This document shows positions 13,881-24,994 of a stretch of 64,000 bases of DNA, piece after piece (the stretch's first letter is position 1; the number at the start of each line of letters is the position of its first letter). Below the pieces are notes generated by a model, which ran no database searches, had not been told where the DNA came from, and worked only from the letters and a program-made list of their open reading frames with translations. A program made the translations under genes and the position numbers. This DNA is from Callipepla californica brunnescens (Eukaryota > Chordata > Aves > Galliformes > Odontophoridae). Location: the NCBI GenBank assembly GCA_023055505.1, contig JALIRH010000002.1:55424733-55488732 (forward strand). Reading direction: 5' to 3'.

Positions 13881-14082
13881 AGAATCATAGAATCACAAGG
13901 TTGGAAAGGACCTACAAGATCATCTAGTCCAACTGTCCACCCATTACCATTGCTACCACGAGCTACTAAACTGTATCTCATAGCTCCTCATCCAGACACC
14001 TCTTGAACACTGCCAGGGATGACAACTCCACCAGCTCACTGGACAGGCTATTCCAGTTCCTGACCACTCTCTAGAAGACAAA
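13881..14082 (-). mobile_element. CR1 LINE 3' fragment
   Basis: A clear minus-strand CR1 3' end: 'agaatcatagaatcaca', 'ggttggaaaggacct', 'agatcatctagtccaac'. It is followed by the internal blocks 'cctcttgaacactgccagg', 'ccaccagctcactgg' and 'ctattccagttcctgacca'. It is 5'-truncated at about 14082, which is normal for CR1. The 5' ends of this copy and the + strand copy at 14.36 kb face each other about 270 bp apart. Confidence 0.92.
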
Positions 14083-14354
14083 CATGGATGTTTAAAAATA
14101 CATTTTTCCAGGTCATTAACCCCAACCATCTCTTATTCCATTTGTTCATAAATAGTCACTTCTTGGCTGAAGGATTATCCCAACTGTTTTTACAGATAGT
14201 AATTTTTTGCTTAGGGATTATCTTTCTTCAGTCTATGCATATTGTCTAAAATACATAAAAAATGCTTTGATATTAAAACTGATACGGCTTTGCTGTCAAT
14301 AAGCAATTTATGAAATACATATGTATGGAGAGAATAGGTAATTCATGAAAATGT
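14083..14354. other. Spacer between two head-to-head CR1 copies
   Basis: About 270 bp of A+T-rich sequence without a recognisable repeat match. It could be decayed CR1 or the original target DNA. Confidence 0.4.
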
Positions 14355-14552
14355 GTGGACTTCTTGATGGATGAGGAATTGGCTGTGAGAGTGGTGGTCA
14401 GTGGTTCAATGTTTGGATGGAGATTGGTGACATGTGGAGTCCCACAGGGGTCAATACTAGGGCTGATGCTCTTTAATATCTTCATCAATGACAGTGACAG
14501 TAGGATCAAGCACACCTTCAGTAAGTTTGCAGATGACATGCCTGAGGGACAG
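14355..14552 (+). pseudogene. CR1 ORF2 reverse transcriptase fragment
   Basis: The reading frame carries recognisable RT motifs. 'GVPQGSILG' at codons 28-36 (from 14436) is RT motif B. 'FADD' at codons 58-61 (14526-14537) is the catalytic motif C, the F/YxDD box, preceded by '[11 protein letters not shown]'. CR1 ORF2 also needs an upstream endonuclease, the first RT motifs and the C-terminal part. None is in frame here, so no working enzyme is encoded. The ATG at 14355 is internal to ORF2 and not a real start. After about codon 63 the frame runs into a 9-bp triplicate and leaves homology. Confidence 0.88.
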
Positions 14553-14580
14553 GATCATCCAGATCATCCAGGTCATCCAG
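14553..14580 (+). repeat. Three 9-bp tandem units in CR1
   Basis: Three near-identical units (gatcatcca, gatcatcca, ggtcatcca) follow each other just after the RT motif C. In the ORF2 frame they would add Asp/Gly-His-Pro triplets. They are not part of the usual CR1 sequence at this point. Confidence 0.75.
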
Positions 14581-15142
14581 AGAGATTTAGACAGGCTCTA
14601 GCAGTAGGCCCTTGTGAACATCATGAGGTTAAATAAATCCAAGTGCAAGTAATGCACCTGGTTTGTGGCAATCCCCACTATCAGTGCAAGATAGGAAATG
14701 TAAGGATAGATCACAGCCCTGCCATGAACGACTAGAGGGTACTGGACATGAGCCAGCAGTGTTAGGCCTGGAGAAGGGAAGGCTCTGGGAAGACCTGAAA
14801 GCAGCATTTCAGAATTTAAATGGTGGGCTGTAAGAAGGAGGGTAACAGACTTCTTAGGAGGGTCTGTTGTGCTATGACAAGGAGAAATGGTTTCAAACAA
14901 AATGAGAAGAGATACAGATTGGGTTTAAAGAAAACATATTTTTACAATAAGGGTAGTGAAGCACTGGCACAGGTTGCCTAAAGAGGTAGTGGATGCCCTA
15001 TCCCTGGAGACACTCAAGGTCAGGCTGGACAGGGCTCTGAGTAACTTGATCTAGCTGTAGGTGTTCCTGTTCATTGCAGGGGAGTTTGACTAGGTGGCCT
15101 GTAAAGGCCTCTTCCAACTCAGACAATTCCATTATTCTATTA

Positions 15143-17239
15143 AGGTACAATTCATATGTAATATTTAAGGGAAAAAAGATAAAACAAAGTTCCTTTAGGG
15201 GAAGAAGCTAGAATGGTTTTGCAAGTAAAGAAAATATTGTGCTACCTGCAAAATAATCAAAGTACCAGATGTTTAGTCTGACAAGCAGAATTTTGAAGTA
15301 TACTTCACTAGTTTTGTGAATCTTTTATTTTGATCATAATAACTTCTTCTTTCAGTGCAACTGATATGTATTTTATTATTCTGATAAAATCTGTTGTGAG
15401 GACATTTCGATGCTAAAAAATGATGGAAATGTCAGAGAAAATGTTTTGCATTTTATGTCAGTAAAATTGATGTGCTCTTGCTCTTTTTGAAATCATATCA
15501 GAGATTGATGAGGGTGATGCATCACTGGAATGGCATTAAGAAAAAACAGTGGAAGCAAAAAGGGAAGAAAGCTGAATTCTGCTCTTCATTTTCACCTTCA
15601 TGAATTCCTGTAAGCCTATTCTATGGTGCTGCACAAGTAGTGAGACGATACGTGGTTTGAAATGACACGTGAATTGGTATCCTAAAAGGAAGAGTCTAGA
15701 AAGACTGTGCAGGGATATCTTCCCACCCCAGATGCAATGAAACAAATGGGGAAAAATTAATTTTAGCCAGGAACATTTTAATATCTGTATGCTATCTCAT
15801 AAAATTTATGGATCTGAGAGAATGGTGAAACACTTGTTTTTGTTTTTCCAGTAAGCACTAAGTTAAACTTATATTTAATAAGAGGAATATTAGGATGCTA
15901 GTTTTATATTCATTTATTTTGAGGGTCTTAGCCATTAATGGATATTTTGCAGTGGATAATCATTGGAGCAAAGCATCAACCGTGAAAAATTTCCAACTTA
16001 AATTGACAAAATTTGGCAGGGAGGATGATGATGCTTTTCACAGCTGACAAATCTTTGGCAGACTTGTGAATGTCAACAGTTTTCTACTGATATTACTATA
16101 TTTTAATGATACCAGGAAGACTATGAGGGAATACAGGCATTTGAGAATAACAGTACAGAGCCAGTCATTAATACACTGCTTTAGTTACATTGCTAACTGA
16201 GTAAGCAGAAATAATCAATCCCTATCATACCCTGAACATGAACACTGCTTTGGATTTGTCCCCATGGCTTACAGAGGAAAGCACAAGGCAATCTTAGGCC
16301 ATGGAGACACTAGCACACTGTGTGCTCAGGCAGGTTGTTAAGAGCCTCTGCTGACCCATTCCTCTTTCCAAAGTTAAAATGAGGCCTATTTTCTGCTTTT
16401 GGAGGCTGTTTTTTCCTTGGAATAGGGTACTATTAAAAAGATTCCAACTGCATGGGCTCCCCTTATGATTTTAATTTCTTTTCGTTGTATATCCTTCCTG
16501 ATGCCAACACGCTGAAGTGGTTGTTCTCCACTTAAACATCTGAAATTGATTAAATGGATTAAATAGAGTATATTTTAGATTTAGATGAGTAGATCTATTT
16601 CTAGGTGAAAATTTCTATGTTAAATTGAAATTGAAGAATCAGAATAGCAGTCAAATGAAATTGCTATTCATCTCAGGGAACTAGATTCCACTGGCCAGAA
16701 AAAAAAGTGTCTATCTTCACAATTGGTAATGATATCTTTATTCTGAGCATGAAGTTCTACTAGAAATGTTTACTTGATTTCACCAGAATACAATATATAT
16801 TCTGAAAACAAGATAGATCTGTGAGGAGAAATAATATATCATATTCAAACAAATAAAAGAACTGGAAAAATCAAAGATCTTTTGAGCATGCAAAATATTA
16901 GTCTAGCTTTTTGCTTGGAAAGGGAATTTTTGTGTCAATCGAAGCAAATCCTATTTGTTCAGAAAGAGGCAGAAGATTGAATGTCAACTATGTAATGTTT
17001 GCTTACCTACAGAAAATCAGCTTTTTTCTTCCTCTTTCTATGCCAGCTTTGCGCTGGAGTTACCTGTGTTTCAAGCATAACTTGAATACACGAATTTCTA
17101 CACCATCAAAAGCAAATAGCAGAAATGCTTTGGGTGACAGAATAGTTCTCTATTTTATTGGTGAGACAGTGGCAAAAATCCCTGGTCTCATTCTTTTCTA
17201 AGTACACTGCATGAGAACATTTCTTGGACTTACACATGA
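15143..17239. other. A+T-rich single-copy DNA
   Basis: No gene, RNA or dispersed repeat recognised in about 2.1 kb. The longest open frame is 96 codons (16911-17201, +), with no recognised motif. Confidence 0.5.
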
Positions 17240-17449
17240 GACTGCAGCCTGTTCCAATGCTCTGTGACCCTCACTGTGAAGAAGCTCTTTTGCATATAGG
17301 TATGGATCATCCTATACTCAAGTTTATGGCTATTTCCTCTAGTCCTGTTCCATAGACCACTGAAAAGAGATTGTCTGTGTCCTTTTGTCTCCCACAGTTT
17401 CCACAGATACATGAGAGTTTTCAAATGGCTATATCCATTAGCAAAATAA
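17240..17449 (-). mobile_element. CR1 LINE fragment lacking its 3' tail
   Basis: On the minus strand this matches the CR1 region just 5' of the tail: 'gcctgttccaatgctctgt', 'gaccctcactgtgaagaag', 'tatggctatttcctct' and 'gaccactgaaaagaga', ending near 'aaatggctatatcc'. The 3' tail expected on its left is missing, which is unusual because CR1 copies normally keep the 3' end. A second, better preserved CR1 starts directly at 17450. This copy is of the same kind as the + strand copies at 46.1 and 62.4 kb (compare 'agggtgacagagcactgg'). Confidence 0.85.
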
Positions 17450-18189
17450 ATCATAGAATCTTTACAGTTAGAAGGCACTTTTAAAGATCATCTAGTCCAG
17501 CTCCTCTATAATGAACAGGGATATGCGCAGCTAGATCAGGTTGCCCAAGGCCGGATCCTGTCACTCCTAGAAATTCTTCAGGGATGGGACATCCACCACC
17601 TCTGTGGGCAACCTGTTCCAATACCTCATCTCCCTCACAGTAAAAGATTTTTCCTTGTATTCAACCTAAATTTACCCTCTTTAAGCACCACAGACGTACT
17701 AAAGAGACTATCCCCTTCTTTTCTGTAGCTCCCCTTTAGATACTGACAAGCTGCTCTCAGGTCTCCCCAGAGCCTTCTCTTCTGCAGAGCTCCAGCTCTA
17801 TCAAGCCTGTCCTCACAGCAGAGGTGTTCCATCCCTTGAATCATTTCTGTGGCCCTCCTCTGATGCACTCCAACAGGGCCATGTCTCTCCTGTACTGAGG
17901 ACTCCACATCTGGATGCAGTACTTCAGGTAAGGTCTCACCAGTACACAGTAGAGGGGCAGGATCATCTCCATCAACCTGCAGGCCATGCTTCTTCTGATG
18001 CAGAATACTGTTGACTTTCTGGGCTGTGAGAGCACACTGCTGGCTCATATCCAACCTTTTATCCACTAGTATCTGCCAGATCTTTTTTGTCAAGGCAGAC
18101 CTCTATCTCTTTATCCTCCAGCTCATATCAGTAGTGAGGATTGCCTTGACCCAGGTGCAAGATCTTGCACTTGGACTTGTTAAATAGGA
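17450..18189 (-). mobile_element. CR1 LINE, 740-bp 3' portion
   Basis: One of the cleaner copies, on the minus strand. It has the tail 'atcatagaatc', 'aaagatcatctagtcca', 'gggatgggacatccacc', 'gggcaacctgttcca', the blocks matching the ORF2 C-terminus ('cagagccttctcttctgcag', 'ctgtggccctcctctgatg'), and the RT-proximal block 'ggtgcaagatcttgcactt'. It is 5'-truncated at about 18189. The 152-codon minus-strand frame at 17635-18093 runs in the ORF2 sense through this copy, but the predicted protein departs from the family by frameshifts. Confidence 0.95.
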
Positions 18190-18767
18190 CATTACTTTTC
18201 ACATAAAAGATGCAAAAAACTATTTATTTATGAAAAGAATAAAAGAAGTACCAAAAACATTAACAGCATACAAATCAAGGAAACGATTAATTAATTATTA
18301 CTGGCTGTTTCCAGAAAGATATCATACAATTATTAGAGATGCAGAAAAGAAAGAATTCTAAATATTTTTACAGCTCATTTCTGAGAGAGCAAAGATCTGA
18401 GCTGGAAATGGCATTAGTCCTATAATGCATTCTCATATCAGAGCCCTGCTTTGAAGGGAACTCCTAACAGGATTTATCTCAAAGTGACTTAGGAAAGGAC
18501 TGTGCATCAGTTTAATCAAATCAATGGTAACAAATCACCCAGACCAAATTGATCTCACCTTGGAGCGACTCAAGGATAAAGCACATGAACTGATAACACA
18601 GGTGGCTCACCTCTTGCTTGGTTTGAATTCCCACAGGCTGAAGGTGGTCTATGTGCAAAGCACACTTCCAAAATAACTTCTAGTGTACATTTCCAAAAGC
18701 CTGGTATCTCTGTGGGAAAATTAATAGAAACTACTAAGAATTAAGATTTATTGAGACCTGGTAAACA
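18190..18767. other. Single-copy DNA between CR1 and LTR
   Basis: About 580 bp with no gene or repeat that I can recognise. A+T-rich at the left. Confidence 0.45.
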
Positions 18768-19165
18768 TGGTTGTTGCAGTTGAACCCAATGAGTAACTAA
18801 GCACCACACTACCATTTGCTTACTTCTGCAACAGTGGGATGAAGAGAATGCCAGGGAAAAAATAAAAGATTTGTAGTTTGAGGGAAAGACTGTTTAATGG
18901 GATAGAAAAAGAAGAAGAAAAGAAAGAAGTAATGCATGATGCAATTGATCACCAACCAGTGTCCAGCAAGTACATGAGCAACAGCTGGTCCTCCGGACAA
19001 CAGCCTCATGTGTTATTGGTGAGCATAATGTCATATGGCATGGGATATCCCTTTGTCCACTTTGGCTCAGCTGCCCTGTTTTTGTCTCTTCCCAGCTCCT
19101 TGCTTGGAAGGCAGCAGGAAAGTCCTTCATTCTGGTGACTATTAATTGTGCTTCAAATAAGGATT
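18768..19165 (+). mobile_element. Decayed avian endogenous retrovirus LTR (solo)
   Basis: The order of short blocks matches a widespread bird LTR. A TGGTTGT-type start with a pyrimidine/AACCC block near 18768-18790 is followed by 'ctaagcaccacac' (18797). Then come 'gtgggatgaagagaatgcc' (18835), 'gactgtttaatgggata', a purine-rich stretch, 'tgatgcaattgatcaccaa', 'agcataatgtcatatgg' and 'gatatccctttgtccactt'. The last blocks are 'cagctgccctg', 'ctcttcccagctcct' and 'aaagtccttcattctg'. No gag, pol or env sequence adjoins it, so it is a solo or orphaned LTR. I believe this type is ERVL-like, but the class is from memory. Its 3' edge is uncertain. Confidence 0.7.
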
Positions 19166-19289
19166 TGGGATTATGATAATTGAAAAAATTAAGATCATGT
19201 TAGAGTTTGACAGGAGTGAAAAATGTAGGTCAAATGACTATAATTCTCAGGCAAAGAGCAGATAGAACAAATAGTGTGATGCTATTCCT

Positions 19290-19475
19290 TGAATCCATGG
19301 TCTAGATGCAGCTTGAAGAGTATAGTTCTGGTCCCTTCATTTGAAAGGAGTGTAATGAAATTGCAAAAAATTGAAAGAAGAGCAACCATAAAGAACTTAT
19401 TGATACTGTGAGGCTTCTGCAGGAGACTGTTTGAATTCCCAGCTCGGTGGGAAAATGAAGGCAGGAGGCTCATTC
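19290..19475 (+). mobile_element. Very old CR1-like fragment
   Basis: A weak + strand match to the CR1 ORF2 3' region: 'agttctggtcccttcattt' resembles the usual 'agttctggtccc...', followed by 'gaaagaagagcaac' and a degraded 'aaggcaggaggctcatt' block. No tail is left. The identification is tentative. Confidence 0.45.
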
Positions 19476-20596
19476 TTTCTGCATCATTAATGGTCTGTGT
19501 AGAATCTGAGGACTTAATAGGTATCCTTTATTATCATGGAAGCCTTTTAAACTAATGAAAATACTTGAAATTTTAAGATAACATTACTTGCGTACTGTAC
19601 TCTTTCTTACAGAACAGTTAAGGCTAGGTAGCACTAACTTTTCACGTATATCACACAGATTATTTTGCACCATTATAGCAGTGTATAGAGATTGAAAAGC
19701 AGATGTAAATTACACTGATGTACATAGTAGGGCGCTGTTGGGACAACATCAAATGCCTTCAGTGGAAATCAAATATTGTCTATTTAGTGTATCCAGTTAC
19801 ATTAGTCAGCACTATATGAAATGGATGAGGAATATAAACTTTCAGATTCCCTGGTACAAGGTAATCACTCTGTAGGGGGGCTTGAAAAAAGGATATAAAC
19901 AACTGACTTAAGTCAAACAGACTGGAGTTGCTTCAAATAACTTTTTTCTGAAACTTGCTTTCATCTTTGATGAGAAAAAATGAACATACTTGGCAAAAAA
20001 ATATTACTCAGATACTTACGAGTAAGATTTATGAGTTAAAACTTTCCAGAATTAATTTCACGCCTAAGCAAGTAATAGAAAATACAGTTTGCTGATCAAT
20101 GTGCTGTTTCAAACAATATTAGTCTCTGTGAAGTGTAGATGCACTAATCACAGCAAGATGTATAACAACTGAAATAATACATACTTAGGCATCAAATGAA
20201 CTCCTGTTACTGTACAAGCTAATCAACTGAAAAATATCCATAAGTCTTCTTAATGCTATAAGCCATTACATTTCTCAACAGGAAACCTAGAAGCAGCTCT
20301 AGAAGACAAAACTGCCAGAGCCTGACTATTTTATATAATTGTAAGCCATTGTATTTGGCCTCTTGGATTTACAGAAGGGAAGACTGAGGGTTTTTTTACA
20401 TAATCTAGTAGGCTCATTATTACTGCATGTTCCGAATGACTGCTCTGCTACATACATACGTAAGAATGTTACTACAACTATACTACCTAACGTGTATATA
20501 GTGCTCATTTATTGTCAAGAGATAGGCAAAATCTCAGAACCAGTGTAGACAGAGCCATATTTTTTTGTTTGTTTGTTTTTTGGTAGAGAATAAAAT
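19476..20596. other. A+T-rich single-copy DNA
   Basis: No gene or repeat recognised in about 1.1 kb. A TTTG-rich run lies at about 20561-20582. Confidence 0.5.
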
Positions 20597-20622
20597 AGAT
20601 CAAGCTATGTCCTTGACACATA
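20597..20622. repeat. 26-nt flank shared with 51,783-51,808
   Basis: This stretch matches 51783-51808 at 23 of 26 positions. Both copies sit 14-15 nt outside the 3' tail of a minus-strand CR1, separated from it by a T-rich linker. In CR1 sense orientation they lie downstream of the 3' tail. It may be a transduced 3' flank or an extended subfamily tail. Confidence 0.7.
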
Positions 20623-20635
20623 CAATTAATATTTT

Positions 20636-20958
20636 TTCATAGAATGAATAAGGTTGGAAGGCCAAAGGTTGGAAGGCCCATGCCGTGGGTAGGGCTGCCT
20701 CCCACCAGCTCAGCTGCCCAGGGCCCCATCCAACCTGGCCTTGAGTCCCTCCACTGATGTGGCACCCACAGTTTCTTTGGGTAGCTGTGCACTCTCTGAG
20801 TAGATAATTTCTTCCTGACATCTAACCTAAATCTCCCCTCTTAGTTTAAAGCCATTCCCCCCATGTCCTATCACCATCTGCTCATGTATATAATTGGTCT
20901 CCTTCCTGCTTATAAGTACTGCTTCAGGTACTCAAAGGCTGCAATGAAGTCTCTATGG
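20636..20958 (-). mobile_element. CR1 LINE 3' fragment
   Basis: Minus-strand CR1 3' end: 'tcatagaatg', a short duplicated 'aaggttggaaggcc' block, 'cagctcagctgcccagggc' and 'cccatccaacctggccttg'. It continues with 'gacatctaacctaaatct', 'agtttaaagccattcc' and 'aggtactcaaaggctgca'. It is 5'-truncated at about 20958. It belongs to the same sequence group as the copies at 25.1, 27.8, 51.8 and 56.0 kb. Confidence 0.93.
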
Positions 20959-21711
20959 AGTCTTATGGAAGGCACTGTAGAAAGGCAATTTCAAAATGGT
21001 TTCTGTTGTTTTGTCCTCTGGTGCCTATAATGCCCTGGTCTCTGTTTCCCTAGCCTGTGTCTTAACTCCTGCATGAACCCCATTGTTAAAGTTGTTGACT
21101 ACAGTGTGTGGTAGGGTCCTTTATTTTTTTGTGTCACTTATCTGTATACTTTCTACTTTTCCTTAATACTCAATAGAGAGAAAGGCGCTTCTTGTGTGTG
21201 ATTCATCTGGCTTATTATACAATGTGCATATGTTGGTTTAGCTTAATAACCGAGCTGCTAGAGTTTAAATAAGCAGCTTCCTAGTAAACATGGCAGGAGG
21301 TCATACAAACTCCCCTTGGTTTCCATGGCCAAGTAATTATGATCAAATAAAGTACAAGAAGTAATTTCTGAGCAAACTATGTGGTTTTCATGCATGACAA
21401 CAAGAAATAAGGAAGCCCAGTTTCCCACAGGTCTCCATCTGACTGTGCACAATCTTTAGTTCCAGCTCTGCTCACAGCTGTGGCAGCATAATCTTGTTTG
21501 GCCATATAGACCTTCTGGGACTGGAGACTATGATGACAGTCATCCCTGCAGTTCTTTTTCTGCTTTATCTTGGCTGCTCATTTTTCATAGTCCATTGCTA
21601 ATTTGGGGGTATCTCATCCAAAATGAGAAGAAACTAAATTGCAGTGCTTGTCTGAAGGATGGAAAACTAGACGCACATGCACTCAAATAAATGTTTGTCA
21701 TGATCATACAA
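20959..21711. other. Single-copy DNA between two CR1 copies
   Basis: No gene or repeat recognised. The last 100 bp before 21712 have no clear CR1 tail, although the next copy lacks its own. Confidence 0.45.
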
Positions 21712-22220
21712 TCATGCTCCAGGGCTTTGATGTCTTTCTTGTACTGAGGGGCCCAAAACCAAACACAATACTGAGATGTGGCCCTTGCCAGTGTTAAGTA
21801 CAGAGGGATGATTTTCTCCCTGTTCTGCTGGCTGCAGGATATCATTTGCCTTCTTGGCCACCTGAGCACAATGCTGGCTCACGTTCATCTGAGTTTACAA
21901 ACACCCCCAGGTCCATTTCCTCGGTAAAGTCTTCCAGCCACTCTTCCCCAAGCCTGTAGCATTGCCTGAGGTTGTTACAGCCAAAGTGCAGGACCCAGAT
22001 CTTGGTCTTGTGGAACTTCATCCAATCAGCCTCAGCCCATCAAACCAGCCTGCACAGATCCCTCTGAAAAGCCTTCCTACTCTCAAGAAGATCAACACTT
22101 CCTCCCAGCTTGGTATCATCTGCAGACTTACTAAGGGTGAACTCAATTCCCTTGATGAGATCATCAGTAAAGATTTTAAACAAGATGGGCCTCAATATTG
22201 ACCCCTGGGGAACACAGATA
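21712..22220 (-). mobile_element. CR1 LINE internal fragment lacking its 3' tail
   Basis: The minus strand shows the middle CR1 blocks: 'tgatgtctttcttgtactg', 'tggctgcaggatatcattt', 'cttcttggccacctgagca', 'cccaagcctgtagcattgc' and 'cttggtatcatctgcagac'. The right end, 'caatattgacccctggg', corresponds to the RT region just before motif C. Both the 3' UTR and the 5' part are gone. The 79-codon + strand frame at 21962-22201 is an antisense shadow. Confidence 0.93.
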
Positions 22221-23410
22221 TATCAGAGAAATTCATTTTTCACTGAAGTTTATGTTTTGCATTTGGGAAAAAGAAAATAAACAGATGATGTATTTCCATT
22301 GAAATGCACTGGATGAATACGAACTAACTAAACTGTCACTTAGAATAGAATGATAAATGAAGACAGATTTTAAAACCAGCAGTTCCAGAAAGGTTTCATC
22401 CAACAGCTGACCAAGAAACTTCCCAAGCTGACAGAACACTGACATGATGCCAATAGTCAACAAGACTGAATAAGATAATATAAAAAGTGATTAGTCTATT
22501 ATCCATGACATTGATCCTGGATTAAAACAGCTGTTAGTGGAGTTACTGATACTTGATGAAATTGCAAGTTTGCTTGGTAAGTTTAATTTACTCAAAGTTA
22601 AGCATAGCCGACTTGTTCCTGTAAGATATTTTACTTAGTGTTGCAGAATAGCTTGATCAATTATCATGGGTGACACAAAGTCAACATGGCACTGATGAAT
22701 TTAGGATGGATCAAATGATAAGTCCAAGTAGTAATTATAAATAAGGAATAATTACAGTGAGAGTGTGTTTCTCATGACAGCCTGTGGAGCTTAGCCTCTG
22801 ATGCTTTATGATTTTATCAATGTTCTGAAAGATGATCCAGTATCAGTGAGGAATTCTTCAGTTAAGCTGAAGAGGTAGGTGTTTAATCAGAAACTTTTGG
22901 TTATGAAGAGATAGTGTATTCACAACAGCTCACTGTTTCTACATGTATTGTGCAAAACAGGCTATCAGCAGCACTGATCAGAGCAGTGGGTGGTTCTCCA
23001 CAGACCTAATGATGCCTTAGAATCTGATTTCTGGTATGGCTAAGGCAGAACTGTGAGTACTGCGTCTGAAGCTCTGAAATTTATTTCAGTTCTTTTCCCG
23101 TCTCTGTGCACTGCAAGTCTAGCTACAAAGAATAATGAATTGTGTTCTGCTTGGTTAATGATCTGAAATGTCTCTCGGCAGACTGATGAGCACTGGAGCC
23201 AGCATGAAGGCAGCAGTGTACAGAAAGGATGAGCTTGGTGGGGAGAACAGGTCCCTGGTGGCCCAAAGCCACAGCAGCTCTTGCAAAACTGTTTCCAGAA
23301 GGTCCCTCAAAATCAAATTGATAAAATGAAAAATGAAACAAATAACTTCATAAGTCGATTTTATTTACTCATGGGAATAAATGCATGCAGAGCTGACCCA
23401 GCTTTCTCTT
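22221..23410. other. Single-copy DNA
   Basis: About 1.2 kb without a recognisable gene or repeat. Confidence 0.5.
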
Positions 23411-23613
23411 GAAGGTTGGATATCAGGAAAAGATTCTTCACCAGAGGGTGATGGGTATGGAATAGGCTGCCCAGGGCAGTGGGCGCGGCCCCAAGCTGCT
23501 GGAGTTCAAGGAGCATCTGGACAATGCTCCCAGACATAAGGTTTGAATTTTGGATGGTCCTGAGTTTGAACTTGATGATCCTTGTGAGTCCCTTCCAACT
23601 TGAAATATTCTAT
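23411..23613 (+). mobile_element. CR1 LINE 3' end fragment
   Basis: Short + strand CR1: 'ggttggatatcaggaaaag', 'ttcttcaccagagggtgat', 'ggctgcccagggcagtgg', 'ctgctggagttcaagga', then 'aacttgatgatccttgtga' and a degraded 'gaaatattctatc' tail. About 200 bp, 5'-truncated. Confidence 0.93.
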
Positions 23614-24994
23614 CTGCTAGCAGTGGACAGAGACTTTTTGCAGTGAAGCATGGACGTGTGTGGCAAGAATCTGCTTACACGGCAATTCTCAGGGCAGCTG
23701 TGTTTTACCTTGTAGATGGCTAAGGCTGAACATATGGCCTGAGATAATTAAGCTGAAGAATCTTGATTATCTCATTTAGAAGCTAATCTCACTTGATTTT
23801 TAAATTGCTCCATTTTCACACCAGTTCAACTGTGTTGGCTTCACTGGAGATATTCCCTGAGAAAACAGAGTACATGAAGGTTCTTCTCGCTCTCACTGAC
23901 AAGTAAACATGACCTAGTGGTTAGATTACGTGATACACTTTGCTTTCCATGAAAGCCATTTTAGAGGCTCCTGTTGTACCTGCTCCTATACTGTCTTTTG
24001 CTGTTCTCCATTTATAACAATTCTGGTGGGTTCTGGCAAAGTGTTCCATAAAACGTTGCAGCAGAACATCTGATAGGAAAGGGCTCCTGCTGGAGGCAGG
24101 ACAGAAGGTGCTGTGGCTGGAAGGGAAGGAGCGAAAACTTCAGAATTTGACTGCTGACAAATGAGACATGATGAAAAAACATTCCCTATGTGCTTTCACG
24201 ATTATAAAGATACTTTGTCCATTACTTCCATGGCATTTCTGCTTGGTAATAGCATAATGGCATTTGTATGTTAATATTTCAGCTATTAAAAAGGATCTGC
24301 ATCCTTTTCACATCATGCTGCTTCAAGTAGAATTGTTATCCACTTCAAAGCAGAAACACCACCCTGCCCTCCCCAATAAAGCACTTGCAAGGTGCCTTCA
24401 ATATAGTGCTAATTTCAGGGTCGATCAGTACCAAGTAAGCCCTTCTGTGTGACTTTCAATCTGAGAATAAACAATTAATCCATCTCTCAGAGACATTTCA
24501 AATTAAGCCCCCTGACTGAGATGTTTTAATTATGCCAATTAGTGAACTAAAACTTTAATGTATCAGGATGTCAACACTTCTAAGTGATAAATAATAAGAC
24601 TGCCAAGATCTAACTGGCAAATATTTCTCTGTATTGAAAAGAGTATTTGAAAATGGCAGGTGCTTTCACAAGGAGGGTTGAAAACTCTCCTGACTGATTA
24701 TAAAATATCTAAATATTTACACTTCCTTAGTGAGAAAAACTGAAGATTATTGACACGTATCTTATTCAAAGATAAGTAAGTTATCTTAATAAAGTTGAAA
24801 TTCTCTCAGTGGAAAATAAGAGATGATCACTCTCCTGCTTGTCCCTTGGTCTTTGGAATTTCCTTGGTAACTCAGCAGTGACTGGAGAAAGAAGGGAGAA
24901 TGGTTAAATTTAATATTCTGTATGTTCAAAAAATAGAAAGTTTCATAGATGGGCAATGATTTACCAGCCACTTTAAGTACTAAAGAAGATAAGA
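23614..24994. other. Single-copy DNA
   Basis: About 1.4 kb with no gene or repeat recognised. The A+T-rich stretch around 24460-24560 (with 'tttaattatgccaattag') is dense in homeodomain-like TAAT cores, but this alone proves nothing. Confidence 0.45.

Larger units (their letters stand above)
14355..15142 (+). mobile_element. CR1 LINE, RT end plus 3' UTR
   Basis: This + strand CR1 starts inside the ORF2 reverse transcriptase and runs to the 3' end. The RT part is at 14355-14545. Downstream are the usual CR1 3' blocks: 'aggcctggagaag', 'actggcacaggttgcc', 'ccctggagacactcaagg' and 'ggcctcttccaact', ending with a degraded 'attccattattctatt' tail near 15140. Compared with the usual CR1 order, sequence is lost just after the RT 'FADD' codons and again around 14750-14765, where the element jumps toward the C-terminal coding region. 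It is a defective relic. Confidence 0.93.

Noticed and set aside
17635..18093. 152-codon minus-strand frame as a host gene
   Set aside because: It lies wholly in a CR1 copy and contains only frameshifted pieces of ORF2-like text.
18620..18640. GGTTTGAATTCCCAC as a tRNA T-arm
   Set aside because: No matching acceptor, D-arm or anticodon arm upstream, so no tRNA cloverleaf can be drawn.
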